From Mesomycoplasma ovipneumoniae (GTDB lineage Bacteria; Bacillota_I; Bacilli_A; Mycoplasmatales; Metamycoplasmataceae): a DNA stretch of 64,000 bases. The position numbers and the translations under genes were made by a program. Where the stretch lies: positions 620,001 through 684,000 of the forward strand of contig NZ_CP146005.1 of assembly GCF_038095995.1 (NCBI RefSeq), given 5' to 3'. Shown in pieces: positions 35,620 through 46,379 of the stretch; position 1 is the stretch's first letter, and each line of letters opens with the position of its first letter. The notes under the pieces were generated by a model. It did not search any database and was not told where the DNA came from. It saw nothing but the letters and a program-made list of their open reading frames with translations.

Positions 35620-36775
35620 TCCAAGTTTCACAGTTTGATGAGATAATCTTAAAAAGTGTCTGGTTTTTCGTGGTTTTTTAACTTAAAAAGCAAAATTATG
35701 AAATTTTTAAACTAGCTTTTTTAGTTAAAACACTGGCAAAAATCAATTTATGATAAAACAACAAAAATCACAAAAAAAATACAACTACTATTTAAACTCG
35801 ATGTAAATAGAAAACTCGTTTTTACTTACATTGAGCCTAAAAAAAATATGAAGTTTTGAAAGAACAATAAAAAAAGCCCTAAATTTATAGATTTCTAAAC
35901 AGGTAAATTTAAGGCATTCCATCATATTAAAAATATAATGGATAATTTGCGCTACCAGAACACATTAGACAAAAAACATAACTAATTCCCCCTTAATTCT
36001 TATTTCAAAATTTATTAATTATTCTTAGTTAGGTTTATTATAACATAATTTTCCCGAGTTTCCCAGTTTCATAAGGTAATTTTAAAAAAGTATCCGGTTT
36101 TAGGGACTTTTTTAAGTTTTTTGGTAAAAGTTGGTTACAATTTTATTAGTGATTTATTAAGATATCAAAGTAAAAATCATATCTATTTCAAATGTTTGGA
36201 TCGCTAGGGACACCATCGTGTTTTTTAAATATAATTTGCTGATCTAAAGTGTTAAATTCAACCCTTTGTCTTAATTTTTGCAACATCGATACTAAACCAA
36301 CTTAGTTAATTTTTGTTTTTTCATAATTTATAATTATACCATAAAATTACTTAAAATGCTACCAAATGCTACTTATAAAATTAAGGTTTTACATTAAAAA
36401 AACACCGATTTACGGGTGTTTCTTCATATTTATATTCACTAAAAAGTGAATTTTTGTCTTAAAACTGGGAAACTCGGGAGGCATTCCATCATATTAAAAA
36501 TATAATGGATAATTTGCGCTACCAGAACACATTAGACAAAAAACATAACTAATTCCCCCTTAATTCTTATTTCAAAATTTATTAATTATTCTTAGTTAGG
36601 TTTATTATAACATAATTTTTTTCTAGGCCAAACATTTTTTTTTTTTTTTGCAAAAGGTTAATTCTAAAATAATAAAGATTAAGATTTTAGGTCAAAAAAC
36701 ACGGTTTTACCGATATTTTTTCATATTTATATTCACTAAAAAGTGAATTTTTGCCATTAAACTGTCAAACTCAGG
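35620..36775 (-). repeat. element A copy 5, interrupted by element B
   Basis: Left end CCAAGTTTCACAGTTTG, right end AACTGTCAAACTCAGG. Element B (36053-36478) with its 141-bp duplication (35912-36052 and 36479-36619) splits the promoter block: the right copy keeps TTGGCC (36626-36631), 16 nt, TATAAT (36604-36609) and 15 T. The left copy keeps only the -10, mini-ORF (M-F-F-V) and hairpins. H3 pairs CTCGATGTAAATA with TACTTACATTGAG. The leader points at MIB paralogue 1. Confidence 0.75.
36053..36478 (-). mobile_element. element B copy 1, 426-bp MITE derived from IS1634
   Basis: Perfect IS1634-type ends CCCGAGTTTCCCAGTTT / AAACTGGGAAACTCGGG. The inside keeps only the first codons (MKKQ) and last ~45 codons (LRQRVEFNTLDQQI) of the transposase, so it is an internal deletion derivative. 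Target duplication of 141 bp, perfect: 35912-36052 and 36479-36619. Virtually identical to the other B copies, hence recently active, mobilised in trans. Confidence 0.92.
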
Positions 36776-36793
36776 AATATTCTAAATTATAAT

Positions 36794-36833
36794 AAAAAAA
36801 TCCACCTTTGAATATTAAAAGGTGGATTTTTTT
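36794..36833. terminator. strong intrinsic terminator of MIB paralogue 2
   Basis: AAAAATCCACCTTT GAATATT AAAAGGTGGATTTTTTT: perfect 12-bp stem and T run, 20-60 nt after the stop codon at 36856 (minus strand). Confidence 0.85.
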
Positions 36834-36855
36834 ATATTTAAAATTTTAAGTATTT

Positions 36856-39072
36856 TTAGGATGTTTTAGTTTCAATCGGCAATCCTTCAAGTGAGCCACT
36901 AAGTTGGGAAGCCAAAGAAGAATCAACTTGGATTTTACTAAAAGAATTTACCCGTTTTGCCGCTTTAAGGAAGTATTCTAAATCAGCTTTAGCACTTGCA
37001 GAATAATTTCCTTTAAGAACTAAAGTTGCACCCTGAACTTGTTTTCCGTCTTTGTCTTTAATGAAAATGTTTGAAAACTCAACAGGTCCAAAATTAAGTC
37101 TTTTTTGGAATTGGCCATCAAATTTATCGAGCTCAACGGTATAAGTTTTTGGTCCAGAAGTAGAACCATTAGAGTCAATTCCAAAGGAAATGTCTCGGAA
37201 CTTTAAGAAAAAGTTAGCTTTTTCTGGTTCACCTGTATCGGTTTTTCATGTTGATATTTGGTCGTTAAAGTCTTTGTTAGCTTCGTCAAATTTAATACCA
37301 CTAAAAGTTTTTATTTCAGTTTTAGAAAAATCAAGGTTAGGTGGATAGCCCCCACGGCCACCAAAAACTCCTTGGAAAACTCGCTGATTAATTTTTGATC
37401 CAAAAGCGATTTTTAGTCCTTCGTTGATTTTGTCAGGACTTCCTAGCTCTTGCGTTCAAATAAGTGTATCAAAACGAATTGAACCAGGCAATTTTGCTCC
37501 TGGATTATAAAGATTTATACTTGCCTTATCAACAAAGTCTCATTTAATAAAGTCAACATTTTTAAGCCCGTTAGGATTAATAGATCAAGTTCCGGTTTCT
37601 TTTTGGGCATTTGAATAAAGCGATAATTCAGTAAGTTTATGATTTTCTAATTTTGAAAGAGCCTCAAGTCCTTTGTTGTCTTCAACAAAAAGGCGCAAGG
37701 AGGTAATTGAAGCAGGCAGTTTAGAGATAATTTGTTCAATTGTTGAGGTATATTTGCCTTTGACATTTTGAAGGACAACTTCTTTTAGGTCAGATTGGGA
37801 TTGGGCTAGAGTTGCAAGAATGCTGTCGAATTTTGACAGGGCAGTTGGATCTGAAGAGTCTAGATAGAGCGATTTGAATTGGGTTAGACCATTAGTTCCA
37901 GCGGTGTTATCGGCATTTTTCTTGTATTGGATTAAGCGAATAGCATTGGTACCATTAGGAATGCCGGCAGTTAAGAGAGCTGAATTAAAATTGCTATCCT
38001 TTACATGTGAACTAGGATCATTCAGTCCGCCAGATCAACCTTGACGTGATAGGCTACTTAAAACTGTTGAGTCTTGGTTTGGCCATGGGCTATCATAAGG
38101 TGCAATTCCTCTTGCATTATCAGCTTTAATTGCTTTTTTAACGATATTATTTCTAGGTTCTCATCCGTCAGTATCTCTATCGGGAGTATAACCTTTTTCA
38201 AGCAGACCAATTTCTTCTTTAGTTAGGCGTCCTTGTTCAAAACGGGCTCTACGTTCAGAGTGGTACTTTAAGTCATATTGTTGACGTTCAAGTTCATATT
38301 TTTTTTGGTTAATTTGGTAATTATAGCTTTCATTTCAAACTTTAAGGCGGTGATTATATTCTTCTGTGCCTTCCGCTTTTGACCCTGATCAGTAAACTGA
38401 CAAATGTTCTTGATTTTTCTGTCTTTCTAATTCTTTAATTTCAGCGGTTATTCTTGAAATATTTGAATTAGCAGTAGTTACATTAGTTGAAGCCCGAAAT
38501 TGAAGGTTTTGGAGAGCTTGACCATATTTTCCAGTATCAACTTGTTGATAAGTAGCTGAAGGAGTAGGAGCAGGCGGGGTAAAAGTAGGAGTTACCGGTC
38601 GACTTTGGACTGCTGGGGTAGTAACTGTTTGAACTGTTCTTACTCTTTGAACCGGACGAGGAGTTGGGCGGGCGATAGTTCGAATTGAGGTAACGATTGG
38701 TGAGATTGGTCTTGGTTTTGCTTTTGGTGTTGACTGGGGAACAGGGTTGTCAATTTTTTTAACTGTTGGGGGTTGGACAGTTTCAACTGGTTTTGGGACA
38801 ACTATTTTTGGTCCTGGACTTGGAATTGGCGCTTCAGGTAGATTTTGTTTTTTAGGCGGGTTGATAAAATTTGTATTTGCCACAGGAGAAAAATTAACAT
38901 CATTTGGGGTGTTTTTTAAAACTGTTGAAGGAGTTGATGTTGAATAAGAAACTTCTAAAGGATCAAAAATACTACCCGAAAAAACACTCGGAATATAAGC
39001 TGCACTAGCAACAGAAAGTCCGAGCAATGAAACGGCAATTATTTTTTTTCTTTTTGATAAATACAGTACCAT
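36856..39072 (-). CDS. MIB-family immunoglobulin-blocking protein, paralogue 2, 738 aa
   Basis: AAGGAGATATC precedes ATG 39072. Signal anchor MVLYLSKRKKIIAVSLLG, then YSTSTPSTVLKNTPNDVNF (family block), a Pro-rich linker to about residue 170, a helical segment with ELERQ repeats, TPDRDTDGWEPRNNIV, SRQGWSGG, and leucine-rich repeats (SITSLRLFVED, LTELSLYSN). These features are typical of MIB. Several Trp are TGA. Tandem arrangement with paralogue 1 suggests duplication; its own terminator follows. Confidence 0.82.
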
Positions 39073-39201
39073 GATATCTCCTTTTGCAAATTACTTTGTT
39101 TAACTTTGCTTAACTTATTTTACTTTCGCTTTGTTTTACTTATTTAATTAAATTATAATATAAATTATAAAAAAGGTGCTAAAAAATTTAAAAAAATTGG
39201 G

Positions 39202-40353
39202 CTAATTTTTTCAGTTTTGCTTTGATAAATATTGGTGAATTTTTTCAACATAATCAGTCTTTTCAAAGCTAAGATCAAGATCATCGCGACCAAAATGTCC
39301 ATAAACTGCAAGATTTTGGTAAATTGGCTTTCACAGTCCAAGTTGACTAACTAAATTAGCAAGTCGAAGATCAAAAACATCTCTAATAATTTGACTAATT
39401 TGATCCGTGCTAAATTTAGAGTTTTTAACATAAGTAATATTAACTAAATCAGGAAATTCAGAGCCAATTTGGTATGAGAGTTGAATTTCAATTTCATCTG
39501 CTAAATTAGCAGCAACTAGATTTTTTGCAATATAACGGGCAATATAAGCCCCACTTCGATCAACTTTTGTATAGTCCTTTCCACTAAAAGCTCCACCGCC
39601 ATGATGAGCTGCATCTCCGTAGGAGTCAATAATTATTTTTCGCCCAGTCAGACCACTATCACCAATTGGCCCACCGATTGTAAATTCACCAGCTTGATTA
39701 ATGAAAGTTTTAAAATCAGAATTTAGACCATATTCTTTGGCAGTTGGGATCATAATTTTATTTAGTACAAAATCGCGAAAGCGAGTTATGTCATAATTTT
39801 TTAAATGCTGAATTGACATTAACATTTTAGTTATTTTTGGTTGGCTGTTTTGGTCATAGATAACTTCGACTTGGGATTTCATGTCAGCGAGGGCTTCTAA
39901 AAACTGGCCATTTTTACGGTAAAATTCAGCTTTTTGAACCAAAGAGTGGGCAAGGCTTTGGGCAAGAGGCATAAAATTTTTAGTCTCATTAGTGGCAAAA
40001 CCATAAACAATCGACTGATCACCTGCGCCAAGGCTATTTTGAGAACGATTTACAAGACTAGAAATTTCCTTTGACTGGTTATTTACATTCGAAATTATTG
40101 TAAAATCATTTTCGGTATAGCCAATTTCAAACAGAATTTCCCAAGCAGTTTTGACAAAATCAACATAGCCTTTTGTCGAAATTTCACCGCCGATAATAAT
40201 AAGTCGATTTGAAGCCATTACTTCAATTGCCGCCCTTGAGTTTGGATCTTGATCTAAAAGTTTATCAAGAATTGAGTCAGCAATTTGGTCACAAATTTTA
40301 TCAGGATGACCTTTTCCAACAGATTCGGCGACTGAAATTTTCGATATTTTCAT
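39202..40353 (-). CDS. metK: S-adenosylmethionine synthetase
   Basis: 383 residues, the usual length. Makes SAM from methionine and ATP in the cytosol. Motifs: [13 protein letters not shown] (residues 15-27, ATP binding), [10 protein letters not shown] (methionine/Mg site), [16 protein letters not shown] (P-loop-like), and C-terminal YGHFGR. TGA Trp at about 39330 and near the end. Supplies SAM for DNA methyltransferases, tRNA and rRNA methylation. It lies 35 nt downstream of the ABC ATPase gene, so possibly cotranscribed. Confidence 0.96.
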
Positions 40354-40388
40354 TTTTTTCCTTTGGTTCTAAAATTAATAGCTATGAA

Positions 40389-41285
40389 TTAAGCAGTTTT
40401 TTGTTTTGCTTGCAGAAATTCTTCAAAAGAGAGTGATTTTTGCCGTTTTGTTGTCAGTTTTCCGTTATTTATTTTGATAATTAAGTCGGCAAGAGGTTCC
40501 ATTTGGGGATCATGAGAAACCATGACAATTGTTGTTTTATATTTTTTATTAATGTATTTAAGAATTCTTAAAACTATATTTGTGTTATTTTCATCAAGAG
40601 CACCGGTTGGCTCGTCAGCGAAAATTATTTTTGCGTTTTTAACAAGAGCTCTTAATATTGAAATTCGCTGTTGTTGACCACCGGACATTTGTGATGGGAA
40701 TTTAAATTTTATATCATCTAGTTCAAATTCAGTAAATAAATCCTGGATATCTAAAAGTTTTGTTTTATCACCTTGAAGATAAGCGCCAACTTGAACATTA
40801 TCATACCCATTTATATTTCCAAGAAGATTATATGATTGGAAAATAAATGAAACTTTTTGACGACGGAATTTTGTAAGCTCTGAATTTTTAAGATAGGCTA
40901 AATTAACCGAGTCAACAATTATATCACCTTCAGTTGCCCTATCAAGCCCTGACATTAAATTTAATATTGTTGACTTTCCTGATCCGGATTTACCATTTAA
41001 AATAGCAAAATCACCCTCGGCAATACTAAAACTAATATCTGCAAAAACTTTTGTAACAACAGAGCCAAAAAGATAATATTTTGATACGTTTTTAAAATCT
41101 ATTATCGAACCAGGTAAGTTAGCGTCTTGAATTTTACCAACTTTAACTCGTGGAGTATCATTTGCTCAGCGAATTAATTTTAATTGCTTTGCTGATAAAT
41201 TTTCTGACTCAGTTTCTTTAATTATTTTTAAGGCTTGTGTTTGTCTTTCAACTTTTTTTGCCTTTGAAAAAAAACTTAATGACAT
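40389..41285 (-). CDS. ABC transporter ATPase, MacB/LolD-like
   Basis: 298 residues. GGAGTAAAT precedes the ATG. The N-terminal ~75 residues are a charged extension; then Walker A LNGKSGSGKSTI, Q-loop FQSYNLL, signature MSGGQQQR, Walker B IIFADEPTGALD and H-loop MVSHD. The DEPTGALD and LGNINGYDNV style belongs to the MacB/LolD/FtsE group, which works with an FtsX-type permease. No such permease is adjacent. Role in export or lipoprotein handling is inference. Confidence 0.85.
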
Positions 41286-42125
41286 ATTTACTCCTGTAAT
41301 TGCTAGTTCAACTAGTTTTTATAATATATTTAAACTTTTACATTAAAGGCTAAATTATAATACAAAAGTTAAATTTTAAAAGATATTTTAAAATTTAATG
41401 CAAAAAAGCTATTAAACTAAAATAAAAAAAGTGAATTTTAGAAGAGTGAAAAACAAGCCATGCCAGGGATAAAACAAACTAATTTTAATTCTTAATTTTC
41501 TATTCTTATTGAGTATATTTATTATACCAGAAAATTTTAATTTTGGTAATAATTTTTTTTCCCGAGTTTCCCAGTTTCATAAGGTAATTTTAAAAAAGTA
41601 TCTGGTTTTAGGGACTTTTTTAAGTTTTTTGGTAAAAGTTGGTTACAATTTTATTAGTGATTTATTAAGATATCAAAGTAAAAATCATATCTATTTCAAA
41701 TGTTTGGATCGCTAGGGACACCATCGTGTTTTTTAAATATAATTTGCTGATCTAAAGTGTTAAATTCAACCCTTTGTCTTAATTTTTGCAACATCGATAC
41801 TAAACCAACTTAGTTAATTTTTGTTTTTTCATAATTTATAATTATACCATAAAATTACTTAAAATGCTACCAAATGCTACTTATAAAATTAAGGTTTTAC
41901 ATTAAAAAAACACCGATTTACGGGTGTTTCTTCATATTTATATTCACTAAAAAGTGAATTTTTGTCTTAAAACTGGGAAACTCGGGATTTTCTATTCTTA
42001 TTGAGTATATTTATTATACCAGAAAATTTTAATTTTGGTAATAATTTTTTTTTATTTTTTTAAATTGTTTTTTAAGGTAAAATTTAATTAATTAAATAGC
42101 AAATAAAAACCAAATGGAGGTAAAA
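41286..42125. other. intergenic region holding element B copy 2
   Basis: 840 bp without a gene. 41330-41494 is AT-rich with promoter-like TATAATAT near 41319 for the ABC ATPase. 41495-42052 is element B with its 66-bp duplications. 42053-42125 carries the start region of the plus-strand flavoprotein gene, including GGAGG at 42116-42120. Confidence 0.7.
41561..41986 (-). mobile_element. element B copy 2 (426-bp MITE)
   Basis: Same 426-bp sequence and termini as copy 1. Perfect 66-bp target duplication: 41495-41560 and 41987-42052. Confidence 0.92.
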
Positions 42126-42710
42126 ATGACAGAGGTTTTATATATAAAGTCACATTTAAACCAAAATTCAACTTCTAACAATGTTGCAAAACTTTTTATT
42201 GAACATTATAAAGAGCAAAATCCTGATGCAATTATTAGTGAATTTGATCTTAATGATTATAAAGTTGGACAAATTTCCCTAAATTCAGAAAATTTTTCAA
42301 GTTTTTGAAAAGAAGTTGATGCTGATTTTTGAATTGAAAAACTAAAACAAGCCAAAAAAGTAATTATTTCATCACCGATAATAAATTGAGGCTATTCAGC
42401 CCAAATTAAAAATTTTTTTGATGCAGTTTGTCTTGCTGATCGTACATTTTCTTATAAATATTCAAAAAAAGGTGGAGCAATTGGTCTTCTTGATAATATT
42501 GAAAATGTCCAAATTATACTAAGCTCACATTCAAAACAAGAAGAACTACCAAGTCCAAATCCAGCTGAGACAATCATTGGTACTTTTAATTTTCTTGGTG
42601 CTAAAAAAATTAATAATCCCCTTATTATTGAACAGTCTTATAAATATAAAGAAAATGGCTTTGATGAGACTCTTGTAAATCAAATCAAAGATACAGCCAA
42701 AAGTTTTTAA
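42126..42710 (+). CDS. FMN-dependent NADH azoreductase-like flavoprotein
   Basis: 194 residues from ATG 42126 with GGAGG 5 nt upstream; the earlier in-frame ATG 42114 is inside that site. Flavodoxin-like fold of the AcpD/AzoR family: LYIKSHLNQNSTSNN (phosphate loop for FMN), IISSPIINWGYSAQIKNFFD, and a late LLSSHSK-like loop. Probably reduces quinones/azo compounds with NADH, or acts in thiol-disulfide or redox balance. A paralogue follows directly at 42732. Confidence 0.85.
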
Positions 42711-42731
42711 AAAAATAAAAATAGGAAAATT

Positions 42732-43337
42732 ATGAATATTCTAGTTTTAAAGTCATCAGTTAATGAAAGAAAAGGATCATATTCTTCGACTCTTTCAGAT
42801 CTTTTTGTTAAATTTTATAGGGAATTTAATCCTGAGGATCAAATCGAAGTTCTTGATCTAAATAAATTTGCGATTGCTAACATTAATTTAACAGAAAAAA
42901 ATTTTCAAAATGGTAGTTTTTACCAAAATGCACAAGCAGAGTTTTGAATTGATAAATTAAAAAAAGTAGATAAAGTTGTTTTTTCAACTTCAATGACAAA
43001 TTTTAATTATTCAGCCACAACTAAAAACTTTTTTGATGCAATTACAATCCCAAATCAAACCTTTAGTCTTAATAAAGAAACTGGCGAGTATCACGGATTA
43101 TTAGATAATATAAAAAATGTACAAATTCTTACAGCCCAAGGAGCCCCAATTGGTTGATATCCATTTGGAAATCATACTGCCTTAATTAAACAAATTTTTG
43201 AATTTTTAGGTGCTAAAATTGTCTCAAGCCCTTTTGTTCTTGCTGGAACAAAAGTAGTGCCAGCAAATCAGCTATCAATTAGCGATTTTGTTGAGCAACA
43301 TCAGACTGAAATTAAAAAATTAGCACAAAATTTTTAA
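42732..43337 (+). CDS. FMN-dependent NADH azoreductase-like flavoprotein, second copy
   Basis: 201 residues. MNILVLKSSVNERKGSYSS holds the FMN phosphate loop; STSMTNFNYSATTKNFFDA and TAQGAPIGWYPFGNH are family blocks typical of AzoR, the latter with TGA Trp. About 35-40% like the upstream gene by eye, so a tandem duplication. 21-nt spacing suggests one transcript. Confidence 0.87.
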
Positions 43338-43395
43338 AATATAGAAAAACAAGTATAATTTTATAATTGATTTAAAAAAAATTATAAGGACTAAC

Positions 43396-43620
43396 ATGAA
43401 AAAAAATATCCATCCTGTTCAACACGATTTAGCTCTAACTTGTTCAACTTGTAATTCAGAATTTACTATCAAAACAGTAGTTGATAAATTTACAATTGAT
43501 ATTTGTTCTGGTTGCCATCCTCAGTTTACTGGTGATAGATCACTTAGTCGAACTACCGGAAGAATTGAAAGATTTCGTCGTATGGCAGCAAAAGCGCAAA
43601 AAAATCCTGTAAAAAAATAG
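43396..43620 (+). CDS. rpmE: 50S ribosomal protein L31
   Basis: 74 residues. MKKNIHPVQ start and CSTC ... CSGCHPQFTGD show the four-Cys (C+) zinc-binding form. Preceded by AAGGACTAAC. TATAAT-like sequence at about 43353 may be its promoter. Confidence 0.96.
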   Translation: MKKNIHPVQHDLALTCSTCNSEFTIKTVVDKFTIDICSGCHPQFTGDRSLSRTTGRIERFRRMAAKAQKNPVKK

Positions 43621-43635
43621 TTAATAATTTTAAAT

Positions 43636-44073
43636 ATGATTACAAAATTAAATAAATTACAAGCAAATCTAACTGTTTTGTATACTAATTTGAAAAATTT
43701 TCATTGAAACCTACAAGATGTAGATTTTTTAGTTATTCATAAATATACAGACAAATTAGCAAAAAAAACAATTGAATTTGTTGACGAAGTCGCTGAAAAA
43801 ATCCGTTCACTAGGACAAGTTGCAATTTCAAGTTTTGATGAAATTAGTCAAAATTCAGATTTAGAAATATTTAATTCAAAAATTTGAACTTCTGAAGTAG
43901 CACTTGAAAAAATTGGCAAACAAATCAAGCTAATTCTTGAAGTTTGCAAAAATATCCAACAAGACGAGTCAAATTTTGAAATTCAACATTTAATTTTCCC
44001 GTTAATTGATGAACTGGTTCTTTACTATCATAAAGAACTTTGAATAATTCATGCACAAAAATCAAATAATTAA
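43636..44073 (+). CDS. Dps/ferritin-like protein
   Basis: 145 residues, all-helical. LNKLQANLTVLYTNLKNFHWN near the N-terminus is the Dps signature region with the ferroxidase His (FHWNL, Trp as TGA). KYTDKLAKKTIEFVDEVAEKIRSLGQ continues the second helix with the acidic ligands. Likely iron storage or DNA protection against peroxide. Overlaps the next gene by 23 nt. Confidence 0.85.
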
Positions 44074-44965
44074 TCTTATTTATGATTCAGAACCGATAAG
44101 AATTGATATTTTAGTTGCTAAATTAACTAATTCTTCGCGGGCTATTGCTCAAAATTTAATTTCAAATAAAAAAGTTTTAATTGATAATATTGTAACTTCT
44201 AAAAAAAATTTAGTTGTAAAATCTGGACAAACTATTATGATCATAAATGATTATATAAGTCCACAACCATCATTAAAAGCTGCTAAAATTGATTTTGAAA
44301 TTATTTTTGAAGATGAAGATATTCTTTTAATTAATAAGCCAAAAAATTTAGTTGTTCATCCTGGTGTTGGTAATTGAGACGGAACACTTGTAAATGGAAT
44401 TATTAATTTTTTAAAAAATAATCTCAGTGATCTTGATAAAGTTCGACCAGGAATTATCCATCGCCTTGATAAAGATACAAGCGGTCTTATTTTAGTAGCT
44501 AAAAATGCAAAATCACATTCATATTTTGCTGATCAATTAGCAAAAAGAGAAATTCAAAGATTTTATAAAGCAATAGTGGTTGGAAAAATACCTCATAAAT
44601 TTATTAAAATAAATTTACCAATTGCTCGTGATTCTAAAAATCCCTTAAAAAAGACAGTTAGTTATTTTAATTCCAAACAGGCAATAACTAATGTTGAATT
44701 AATTAAGCATTTTGTTTATAAAAATCAAAATTTTAGCCTAATAAAATGCCAACTTGAGACTGGCAGAACTCATCAAATTCGCTTACATCTTGCTCATATA
44801 GGTTTTCCAGTTTATGGCGATCCAATTTATGGAACCAAAGTTGATAATTTAGGCCAAAGATTGCATGCTTACAAATTAATTTTTAGACACATTGACGGAA
44901 AAGAACTTGAATTTAGCACTGATCTGCCAAAGGAATTTATGATTGCCTTTAATGAAAAAATCTAA
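44051..44965 (+). CDS. rluD: RluA-family pseudouridine synthase (RluD-like)
   Basis: 304 residues: N-terminal S4-like RNA-binding domain (IRIDILVAKLTNSSRA), then the catalytic domain with HRLDKDTSGLILVAK, where Asp is the nucleophile, LETGRTHQIRLHL and GDPIYG. Modifies uridines in 23S rRNA. The start overlaps the Dps-like gene, so it is probably cotranscribed. Confidence 0.93.
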
Positions 44966-45346
44966 AAATTTTATTATCTTAGAGTATTTCATTAAAAAAA
45001 GAAACAAAGAAAAATTTTAAGCAAAAATTTACTATATAATAAGGATATCCCTAGTTTCCCAGTTTGATGAGATAATCTTAAAAGAGTGTCCGGTTTTGGG
45101 CGCTTTTTTAACTTTTTTGGCAAAAGTTAATTACCTATTTTTTACCGATTTATTAAGATAACTGGAAAACTCAGGACAAGTAACTACCAAACGAAAAACA
45201 CTGAATTTTAAATCTAACACTCACAAAAGAAAAACCTACTTATTAACCAAAAAAGCAGGCTAAAAAGCAAAATTATGAAATGTTTAAACTACCTTTTTTA
45301 GTTAAAAGCTGACAAAAACAATAAAAAAATACAACTACTATTTAAA

Positions 45347-45385
45347 CTCGATGCAAATAGAAAACTCGTTTTTATTTGCATCGAG
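45347..45385 (-). ncRNA. perfect H3 hairpin of element A copy 6
   Basis: CTCGATGCAAATA pairs with TATTTGCATCGAG (13 bp) around a GAAAACTCGTTTT loop. Copy 7 has CTCAATTTAAATA with TATTTAAATTGAG: three pairs changed on both sides, the signature of a selected stem. Confidence 0.6.
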
Positions 45386-45513
45386 GCTAAAAAAACATAT
45401 GAAGTTTTGAAAGAACAATAACCAAAAGCCCTAAATTTGAAGATTTCTAAACAGTTAAATTTAAGGCATTCCATCATATTTAAAAAATGATGGATAATTC
45501 GCATTTTCTGATT

Positions 45514-45531
45514 TTATCATGCAAAAAACAT
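45514..45531 (-). CDS. leader mini-ORF of element A copy 6
   Basis: ATG TTT TTT GCA TGA TAA (M-F-F-A-W with TGA as Trp), AAGGGGG 8 nt upstream. The initiation site is conserved across copies, the peptide only loosely. Confidence 0.4.
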
Positions 45532-45857
45532 AATCAATTCCCCCTTAATTCAATATCAAAATTTATTAATTCATTCTTAGTGATGGTTATTATAACATAA
45601 TTTTTTCTTAGACCAAACATTTTTTTTTTTTTTTTGCAAAGCTTATTTTAAAATAATAAAAATTAAGATTTTAGCCTCAAAAATCGCGGATTTACGGGTA
45701 TTTTTGCATATTTATGTTCACTAAAATTGAATTTTTGCCATCAAACTGGCAAACTCAGAAAAAAAGAAACAAAGAAAAAAATTTGAAAGCAAAAATTTAC
45801 TATATAATAAGTATATATAGTAAATTTTTTTACTTCAAAGAAATGGGGTGATTTATG

Positions 45858-45953
45858 AAAATAAATAACAAAAATATTAAAAAAATTATTGGTCTAAGTT
45901 CATTAACCAATTTAACATTTGCTAGCTTGTTGATTAGTGTTCCAGTAATTACA
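45858..45953 (+). repeat. 96-bp target duplication, left copy
   Basis: Identical to 46380-46475. It encodes the signal-anchor region of the interrupted gene, which is therefore present twice. Confidence 0.95.
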
Positions 45954-46379
45954 CCCGAGTTTCCCAGTTTCATAAGGTAATTTTAAAAAAGTATCCGGTT
46001 TTAGGGACTTTTTTAAGTTTTTTGGTAAAAGTTGGTTACAATTTTATTAGTGATTTATTAAGATATCAAAGTAAAAATCATATCTATTTCAAATGTTTGG
46101 ATCGCTAGGGACACCATCGTGTTTTTTAAATATAATTTGCTGATCTAAAGTGTTAAATTCAACCCTTTGTCTTAATTTTTGCAACATCGATACTAAACCA
46201 ACTTAGTTAATTTTTGTTTTTTCATAATTTATAATTATACCATAAAATTACTTAAAATGCTACCAAATGCTACTTATAAAATTAAGGTTTTACATTAAAA
46301 AAACACCGATTTACGGGTGTTTCTTCATATTTATATTCACTAAAAAGTGAATTTTTGTCTTAAAACTGGGAAACTCGGG
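45954..46379 (-). mobile_element. element B copy 3 (426-bp MITE)
   Basis: Same sequence and termini as the other B copies. It interrupts the gene at 45855 with perfect 96-bp duplications (45858-45953, 46380-46475). Confidence 0.93.

Larger units (their letters stand above)
45049..45758 (-). repeat. element A copy 6, full length with old target duplication
   Basis: Left end CCCTAGTTTCCCAGTTTG, right end ATCAAACTGGCAAACTCAG. Flanked by imperfect ~55-bp direct repeats (about 44994-45048 and 45759-45816), each containing ACTATATAATAAG. Core on the minus strand: TTGGTC-like TTGGTC at 45611-45616, 16 nt, TATAAT (45589-45594), T16 at 45620-45635; AAGGGGG (45540-45546), ATG 45531 and a 5-codon ORF to 45514. 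H3 stem (45347-45385) is perfect. The flanking repeats show that element A itself transposed as an IS1634-type unit. Confidence 0.85.
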
